Shown here: in pieces, positions 57,090 through 64,000 of the stretch
Position numbering within the stretch: position 1 is the first letter of the stretch
How the letters are laid out: each line of letters begins with the position of its first letter
NCBI RefSeq assembly: GCF_000003855.2
Contig: NW_003101673.1
Location: 1,354,107 to 1,418,106, forward strand
Source of the DNA: Blastomyces gilchristii SLH14081
Lineage: Eukaryota > Ascomycota > Eurotiomycetes > Onygenales > Ajellomycetaceae
Length of the DNA stretch: 64,000 nt
Direction: 5' to 3'
Position numbers and translations under genes: made by a program
The notes under the pieces: generated by a model
Told to the model about the DNA's origin: nothing
The model's input: the letters and a program-made list of their open reading frames with translations, nothing else
Database searches by the model: none

Positions 57090-57960
57090 TCAGTGATTAG
57101 AAGATGTTTGAATTAATCATTCTGATAATATGAATAGAATACTTAAAAATACTATTCTAATATCTGATTCTGATGTTCAGTCTGATCATCAGTCTGTGAA
57201 TAAAATACAGTACTGAGAAGATATTTTATTATAAGATAATAGTAAAAAGCAGATCAGTATTTACTGATGAAGAGAGATTCTTAATCTGTTATTAATAATT
57301 TCAGAGCACTGTTTATTATTATTATTATTCTTCCATTATACTCATATGCAAGCGGAGCTTATGATGAGTCCTTGCGTGATGTTAAATACAGGTCAAGTGT
57401 TGGTTATACAGGAGGAAATACAGGTGTTGAGACCACGCCAAGATAACAAGAACATAGGAAAATACAAAGGAGTGACAATTAGATACATGCGATAATAACT
57501 TCCCAGCCCAGGAACATAGAGCAATTCATTGGAGCGATTTGTACACCTCTGTATTTATTAGGAACCTGAGGTGCTTGAGTTCCGGATTTAATGTATCCCC
57601 TGCGGGTTTCGAACCCACGCGCCTTGGTTTCCCACGCCAAGGTGCTACCGGGTGGCCGCATTAACCATTCGGCCACCGGGGCTTCAGAGCACTGTGATTA
57701 TAAATAATAATATCTAAAAACAGATCAGTCAATTCAGAGACTTTAATCTTTTTATAAATAAAGATATATCTGACTATCTTTGTGAAGCAGTTAACAATGA
57801 CTAAAATTAAGTCATATTCTTTGACTCTTATTAACTTCAGTAGATCAACTATGAAATTCATTAATAGATTCTGTTATAAGCTCTTTGAAACAGACAGTGA
57901 TATTAACTTACTGTATTACTTATATCACAGAATCTTTATTCTTTAATAAATATTGTAAGT
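57090..57960 (-). pseudogene. X2 integrase remnant interrupted by SINE3
   Basis: The minus frame upstream of the SINE (57861-57696) reads MNFIVDLLKLIRVKEYDLIL, then ELTDLFLDIIIYNHSALK, and continues past SINE3. The core DR has become NC. Non-functional. Confidence 0.75.
57313..57682 (-). mobile_element. SINE3, unmutated tRNA-headed SINE
   Basis: 370 bp on the minus strand. Head gccccggtggccgaatgg with A-box-like gaatggttaatgcgg and B-box ggttcgaaacc (57,603-57,616), body, and tail ataatggaagaa(taa)n. TSD ttcagagcactgt at 57300-57312 and 57683-57695. It keeps CpG, CpC and GpG throughout, so it is the youngest insertion seen here. Head fits a tRNA only partly: D-arm, T-arm and one extended hairpin, with an extra segment, so I do not name the amino acid. 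Confidence 0.93.
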
Positions 57961-58953
57961 TTTAATATACTCTTTGACATCTATCTAAAGCTTATCTTAA
58001 ATATATTTATATTTTAGAAGCTTCTCAGTCTTCTCTAATCTGAAATGTTCTATATGAGAATTATTATAATAAATTCTCAATAACTTCTGATACACTGCTC
58101 TGCTATAAGAGATGAAGACTGAATCATTCAGCAGTAGAAGTTTATATTCTTCTAGTTATCAGTGACTTGATTTCTTAGCAGCACTGTCTCACTCAGAGTC
58201 TGTCTCTTTCAAGTTCAAACTGAACTCTTTCTTCTTCAACTTCTGAATTCAAGCTGCAGTAGAGATATTTCTCTTCTATAATTTATCAATAAATTTCAAA
58301 AGTAGTCAGATTGAAAGATTGTAGACTGTTTTATTCTTTACTAATTCAATGATTGTAAGATATAATATAAGAAGCTCATGATCTTCAGTATCAGTTCTCT
58401 GTAAGAACTCAGGTTTTCTTTCATCTTCTATACTGAGTTGTGCAGCTGTCTCTCTGACACTGTTCTCAAGCTTCAGAGAATCTTAATTCTCTGCAGCCAG
58501 CTTCTTCTGCAGTGATAATAGAGATTCTTTTGTAGAATTCTTCTCTATATCAATGATATTATAATCAGACTGTCTAGACAGTGTATCAGCAGAGTTAAGC
58601 TGATCTGAACAGTATCAGATATAGAAATCATACTCTGAAAGCAGCTCTGCTCATCTGACTTGACATTCTATCAAGCTCTTTATTATCAAGAAGTAACACA
58701 GATTTGTATAATCAGTGAGAACTTGCACTGAGTACTTACTACTCTGAAGATAATATTATCAGATTTTAAAGAATTCAATAATTACTAACATCTTCTAATC
58801 ATGAGTATTATATCTTCTCTGTATAAGTGATAACTTCTTGAAGAAGAAGATCACTGATCTTCATTCACAGTGTTTTATAAACTCTGTGAAAAAGTCTTCT
58901 CTCACAGATAATTCATTATCTATTTTCTCAGAGATGATTATTCTCTGATTCTT

Positions 58954-59154
58954 TCAATATTGAAAGGTCTTCAATGTCAACTGTGAAAAGATTTCACAGA
59001 TCTCATTCTCAGATATATCAGTCTCACACTGACTAAGTAAATCAGAGTTAAAGTGATTCAGCATTGTAACATCTGTGAAAGCTTGTTTCAATTTCACAAA
59101 CATCTGCACAGTATCTTGAGTGAGAATAAATAGTTCTATTTTTCTGTCTTTCAC
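58954..59154 (-). pseudogene. X2 RNase H region remnant
   Basis: Frame TVQMFVKLKQAFTDVTMLNH, equal to X1 22308-22508. Here RT and RNase H are adjacent because LINE2 is absent. Confidence 0.7.
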
Positions 59155-59394
59155 ACTTTTCTTTAACAGATCTGTAAGAAGAACAGTAATCTGTGAATAT
59201 ATATAGATAAATCATCTGTAGAAATTCATAAATTCTAGAAACATCTGCATCTCATGATACATCTGCAGTGCTGGTCAGTTCTTAATAACAGAGACTCAGC
59301 TTCTGTTTATTGAAATGTCATTCATCTCAATAATATAATCTAAGAAATCAATCTCCTGCATGTAGAACAAGCATTTTTCAGTGTTTATATAGAG

Positions 59395-59811
59395 TTAATA
59401 CTGTCTCAAGTAACTCAACACTTCTTGAACATGAATATCATGTTCTTTCTCTGATTTTGAGAAGATTAAAATGTCATTCAAGTATACTATGCAGAAGATG
59501 TCAACAAGGCCCTGCAGTGTCTTATTTATATAGATCTGAAAGATGACTGAAGTGTTACAAAGATTAAAAGATAAAACAAGATATTCAAAATTGCTGTACT
59601 TGATATAAAAAGTCATTTTTCAAATATTATCTTCATTAACTCTGATTCTATAATAGATATTCTGTATATCAATCTTTGAGAACATCTTTACTTCAGATAA
59701 TTGATTGATTATCTTGTTAATTAACAGTAATGAATAGTGATTTTTAACTATCATCTTATTGAGACCTCTATAGTCTACACATAGATATAGTCTATCATTC
59801 TTCTTGAGCAT
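59395..59811 (-). pseudogene. X2 reverse transcriptase, clearest copy
   Basis: Two frames separated by a TGA at a Trp: 59811-59620 with YLCVDYRGLNKMIVKNHYSL and FSKIDIQNIYYRIRV; 59616-59395 with NTSVIFQIYINKTLQGLVD and IVYLNDILIFSKSEKEHDIH. The catalytic YLDD box is YLND (Asp to Asn by G-to-A), so inactive. Family: Ty3 RT. Confidence 0.88.
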
Positions 59812-60599
59812 AAAGAGTATAAGTGTCTCTGTCAGACTCTTTGATAAATATATTCAGTTCTTTAATTGTGCTTCTTCAAGATATTTGCACAGAACATTCA
59901 ATTTCTTTACAGATAAGTTGTAAAAAGATCTGTACAGCACTGTTACACTGTCTTCAAGATGAATCTTATATTATATCTTGATATCAGAAAACTTCACTAC
60001 TTTTCTTTCTGAAAAGACATTCTTAAAATCTGTAAAGAGATGTCATATACATTCATCTTCAATAATAGATACTGCTGCTAATCTTGCAGTGAGAGTAATA
60101 GCTTCTTTATTTATTCTCAAGTCTCAATCATCTGCTACACAGTATATTAACTCAATCTTTTTCTCAAGATTCTTTTAATGAAACTCTTCAGATTTCTCTA
60201 TCACTGTCTCTTCATCAGTGAGACAGTATCATCACATTTGAGTGACTCAGTCAATGAGAGAATTGTTTTCTCTCAATCATAGAAGATCTAGAATAATATT
60301 CTCATCTATGATATTAACTGTGTGAAGAAGTAGACTGCTCTTCTTGAAGATTTCTTCTGAGTCTATGATCACATACTTTACTTGAATTATGCTAAAACAG
60401 TGATATTTCATTTCATCTGTAAATTTCACATAGTCTGACAGATCTATCTTCTTTCAATTCTTCATCAAAGAAAAGAAATAGAATATGAAGTTAATATTTA
60501 TTCTGAAGTTAAGTAGGCATCTCACTGATACCTTCTTATTTGAGATATACATTGTGATTGTAATATGAACTTGATAATATGAGAATTATTAATTCTTTT

Positions 60600-61614
60600 C
60601 TTTCTCTTCTTTATCTTCTATGAATATGTTTGTCAGAAGAGAAGTTAACTTTGAGAAGATATCTTCTCAGTTTCTTCTCTTCTTTGACTTCTTGTAATCA
60701 CTGATATAGTGATCATCAGCTCTGCAGTTGAAACAGAGATCTTTATCAAATCTTTTTTAATATTTCTTTATAATGAGTGAAGAATCAGAATACTTGAAAT
60801 TCTTCTTTACTTTCTTCACACTGAAGTTATTATAATGCTGTTTAGATTCTGTTATTGATTACTTAGAAAAGATCTTATTAGTCTTTTTCTTAAAGAATTG
60901 ATTATTCAAATAGATTCAGAAAGTCAGATTGACAAGCTCAGTGTAATTGATTAATAAACTCTGATATTATGATATTATTATTCACATCTTATGAGTCAGC
61001 TTTATGAGATAAAGCTGTGTTTTTAAATGATTTAAATTATCAGTCAATTTCTCTCAATATTCTTCAAATCTTGTATTAAAATTGAAAGAATTCTCATTAT
61101 CTTATTAATATAATGAGTTGAACTGCTGTGCTGCTGTGAAGCTGTAATTATAATGATCTTTAATTTGATTCAGTAGAAAGTTCTTGAATTCTTTTTAAGT
61201 TATAATAGTATTGATACACTCAAGCTCTCTCTTCTTGATAGTTCAAGTAGTCACAGAGATGTCTTCAAGGAGGTTGACAGTGTATATTACTTATATCTTA
61301 TGAGTATTATACTGACTCAGGTTAAGGCAGAATTTCTGTTCAAGAGTATAGATAAAGCTGTGAAATTCAGATAAGATATTTTTCTTATATCTCAGTGAAT
61401 CTCTGATCTTAATCTCTCTATCTTCATGATAGATGTAGGTGTGTAGAGGCCGCAGTGATGACAGGGCGATTGAAGAGCTCATGTCAAAATGTGCAGTGAG
61501 TTCAGAAATCTCAGATTTCTGCTGAGATAGAGATGTACACACTCTAGAGAATGATGTAGTGTTTTTCTCAGAGAGTGAGATCAGATCAGTCTCAGTGTAG
61601 ATGCATGAGATCAT
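60600..61614 (-). pseudogene. X2 gag remnant with zinc knuckle
   Basis: Open block 61614-61291 (SLSQQKSEISELTAHFDMSS, then IYHEDREIKIRDSL) is the gag N-terminal half. The zinc knuckle near 60,700-60,745 reads CFNCRADDHYISDY, last Cys changed to Tyr. Same protein as X1. Confidence 0.8.
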
Positions 61615-61671
61615 ATCAGTCTGTTAAAGCTTGACTGATTCAAATGTGTAATCAGATTGAGTGATTTGAAT

Positions 61672-62203
61672 TATAATATGATAGAACTGAAGCAGTGACT
61701 AGTCAGCAGTATTATATAGAGATAGTTATTTAAGAAGCTGTATAAGTGAGCTTAACTATCTTGCTTAAATAGTGAGCTTATAGACTACAGAGTTATTGTG
61801 AGAATATCACAGATATGATACTTAGTATACTAAGAAGATTGTATGAGACACACAGTAACTCTTGTATATATTTTAGTAGAAGAAAAATGAATCACTGACT
61901 TCTTTAATGAGAAGTCAGCATCTAGCTATTCTATATAGATAATGAGTGAATACTCTCCTCTCATTTCATGAGTGAGAATAGCTGGAGTGATACCTCAGCA
62001 ATGTCTCATTGTCAAGAAAGAGTAATCTGCTGATCTTGTATAGAAGTGAGGTTCTCATATCCATCAATCGGATCTTTCTATGATATATCCGAATGATGTC
62101 ATAGAGTGGTTGGAAACCGGTTCAGACAGGATGAAATCATCCGCATGAAGCGATGGGCCGTGTGGAACCGCAACGGGGCCTTGGCGCGGCCGGGAGCGTG
62201 ACA
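61672..62203 (-). repeat. X2 5' LTR
   Basis: 532 bp. The outer 160 bp (about 62,040-62,203) is unmutated: tgtggaaccgcaacgggg and cgcggccgggagcgtgac. The rest is CpG/CpC-free. Confidence 0.9.
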
Positions 62204-62208
62204 ATAAT

Positions 62209-63999
62209 AATATATCTGAATAATGTGATAGTGTACTTCATCAAGAAGAAAGAACACACTGAGTATGTACAAAGTATATTAAAGATCTTAGATAAGACAG
62301 AACTGTATATTAAGCTTATAAAGTGCAACTTCAGTGCTCACTGAATTAATTTTCTAGAATATATAATCATCACAGATGATATTCAGATAAAATCTTCACA
62401 GATTAAGACTATTCTATCATGATTAAAGCTAACTAGTATTTATGAGATTCAGATCTTTCTGAGCTTTGTGAATTTCTATAGATAATTTATCTTTGCATTT
62501 ATGAGAATCTTCTTGACTCTTATAGATATGCTGAAGAATGAAAATAAGAAGAAGTTATTCTATAAACAGAGAATGAAAAGATTATTAAGAAGAGAGAACT
62601 GTAAGAACTTTCTTATCTTAGAAGCTTATGAAGTCTTTATAAGATTGAAATAGATATTCATAGACACAGTAATACTGTTTCACTTTAATCTCTTACTCTT
62701 AATTAGATTGAAGACAGATATCTTCTTCTTTATAATTTTAGAAATAGTCTTATAACTACATTTAAATGAGAACTGAATTTCAGTGATCTTTTTCTTATAA
62801 AAGATACAACTCATAGAGATCAACTATAATATTTATAATCAGAAGCTTCTTATAATAGTGAAATTCTTTCATTACTGATATCACTACTTTGAGAGTCTTA
62901 TAACAGTGATTACTGTTAGAACTGATTATAATAGCTTATAATAGTTTACTTCAATCAAGAAACTCTCACAGTGACAGATTCACTGAGCTCAGAGACTGAG
63001 TGAGTTCTGATTCAAGATAGAATATATCAAGAGAACTAAGAACTCAGCAGACAGACTCTCTCACAGATCAGACTATGTTAAGAAGATCAGAGTGACAGAT
63101 ATAGAGAGATTAGAGAAGATAGAAAAGCTTCACAGAATACTTGAACTGAGTGTTGTAAAGAGATTGACTGAAGAGTCTCTCAATCTCTTATAAGAGAAGA
63201 GAGAGAAGAAAGAGAAGAAGTCTGTATAACTACTCTCTATAATACTGAGAGTCAACACTCTGAGAATCTCTGTGAGAATTCTTGAAAAGAGTATCTATAA
63301 TCTGAAGAGTTTATAGACTTTGAGAAGCACTGCAGAAGATCTGATATAAGAAGAAATAGAGTATAAGTCTTTATAAGATCTTCTATTCAGATTGTCTGAA
63401 CTGTAACTGAAGAATGAATATGCTCAGTATATTCAGAAACTGCTCACAGCAGAGATCAATTCTGTAGAAATAAAGAATTGAAGAGACTTAAATAGTCTCT
63501 TGCAAAGAGAGAGCTGAATTTATATATCTATAAATGAGTTTCTATACATAGAACTTATTAAAAGATATTATAACTCTTCTCTAGTGAGTCATTTTACAGA
63601 TACTAGAACTCATGAGTTACTTATAAGAAAATACTTCTGACTGAAGATATAAGAACTTGTGAAAAAGATAGTGAATTCTTATACTATTTATCAGAGTTTG
63701 TGAGTAGTGCAGTTCAGATTATATGAAGAACTTACTTCTCTATTCATTTCACAGAAACCTTGAAAATAGCTAGAAATGAATACTCTTATAAGTCTCTCTG
63801 AAAGTAAGAATATATATAATGCCTGCTTTGACAGTGTGCTGATGATAGTGAATTACTTTATTAAGATGACACACTTTATACTCATCTACAAGAACTTAAA
63901 GTCAAAGAATTTAACTTATATCTTTGTCTATAATATGATTCAGTTGTATGAGTTATCTACAAACATTATCTCAGATAGAGAATTAATCTTCACAGAAGA
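62209..63999 (+). pseudogene. Y3 RT end, RNase H and integrase start
   Basis: Resumes at the RT thumb region equal to Y1 11,300, then RNase H at about 62,600-62,950 and integrase to the window end. It shows the empty site of the composite LINE insertion at about 63,513-63,531. No intact frame. Confidence 0.75.
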
Positions 64000-64000
64000 G

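Larger units (their letters stand above)
54053..62203 (-). mobile_element. X2, complete Ty3/gypsy element
   Basis: LTRs 54053-54585 (533 bp) and 61672-62203 (532 bp), TSD ataat (54048-54052 and 62204-62208). Length 8,151 bp including SINE3. Minus-strand order: gag, protease, RT, RNase H, integrase (split by SINE3), accessory ORF, polypurine tract, 3' LTR. Damage is uneven: a CpG-rich patch at 55,060-55,340 and the outer 5' LTR (about 62,040-62,203) are almost untouched. Confidence 0.93.
51544..63999 (+). mobile_element. Y3, Ty3 chromovirus split by X2, runs off the window
   Basis: 5' LTR 51544-51801 (258 bp; outer end keeps aatcccgctcctcgcgg). Left TSD agcac (51539-51543); the empty site in X2 at about 56,781-56,785 is agtac. 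Own sequence is 51544-54052 and 62209-63999: gag, protease region and RT start, then after X2 the rest of RT, RNase H and integrase core start. The 3' LTR is beyond the window. Confidence 0.9.

Noticed and set aside
57479..57676. 65-codon minus-strand frame over the SINE
   Set aside because: It lies wholly in the SINE, a non-coding Pol III element.
57600..57682. A functional tRNA gene
   Set aside because: It is the head of a SINE with body, (AAT)n tail and TSD, and copies exist at 28,430 and 42,804; the fold is not a normal tRNA.
8240..63999. TGA decoding as Trp (alternative genetic code)
   Set aside because: In-frame TGA at Trp sites is common only in mutated repeats. The host-like genes at 1228-2008 and 6845-7981 use TGG for Trp and TGA or TAA as stop. 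G-to-A change of TGG explains it.
8240..63999. AT-rich region as mitochondrial or centromeric DNA
   Set aside because: All of it is explained by nested nuclear retroelements; no mitochondrial genes. A centromere cannot be excluded but nothing in the sequence proves it.

Overview
This window looks like a chromosome segment of a filamentous ascomycete fungus. Short spliceosomal introns (50 and 56 bp), a fungal-type kinase-like gene and an F-box gene sit beside a sharply bounded AT-rich island built entirely of retroelements that carry repeat-induced-point-mutation (RIP)-like damage. An Eurotiomycete with AT isochores (Onygenales or Eurotiales) would fit, but I cannot name the genus from sequence alone.

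Layout. (1) Bases 1-8,239 are a balanced-GC region: an unassigned left flank, a possibly broken kinase-like gene (1228-2008, three exons), decayed short repeats, a GC-rich relic of an older LINE (about 3521-5900) and an F-box gene on the minus strand (6845-7981). (2) From about 8,240 to the window end everything is nested transposable elements. I recognise six families by their ends and target-site duplications (TSDs). LINE is an I/Tad-like non-LTR element with ORF1, AP endonuclease, RT and RNase H and an (AAT)n tail. Y is a chromodomain Ty3 element with 258-bp LTRs. X is a Ty3 element with 533-bp LTRs and a post-pol accessory ORF. Z is a second chromodomain Ty3 element. There is also a 506-bp hAT-like MITE and a tRNA-headed SINE of about 370 bp.

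The nesting can be read exactly. A minus-strand LINE is interrupted by Y1 (8784-16028, TSD TTCAA) and by an X LTR (16212-16556). That LTR is interrupted by Z (16557-48787 and beyond). Z holds MITE1, X1 (17769-27497, itself holding LINE2), SINE1, Y2 (28663-44217, holding a composite LINE insertion and SINE2) and MITE2. X3 sits inside the right-hand LTR of Z, Y3 inside X3, X2 inside Y3 and SINE3 inside X2. The longest chain is seven levels.

Almost every Ty3 copy is dead. C-to-T changes on either strand have removed nearly all CpG and CpC, partly removed CpA, and spared CpT. Trp codons have become TGA, Gly codons Arg/Ser/Glu/Lys, and Pro codons Ser/Leu. The LINE copies are less mutated. SINE3, a patch of X2, some outer LTR ends and a 555-bp single-copy segment inside the composite LINE insertion are nearly untouched. 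The best candidate for something new is that composite insertion (32471-41068). One 15-bp TSD encloses a full-length LINE plus, upstream of its 5' end, a unique GC-rich segment and a piece of another LINE, as expected for 5' transduction. A second strong observation is that SINE and LINE share the same 3' end, so the SINE probably uses the LINE machinery.
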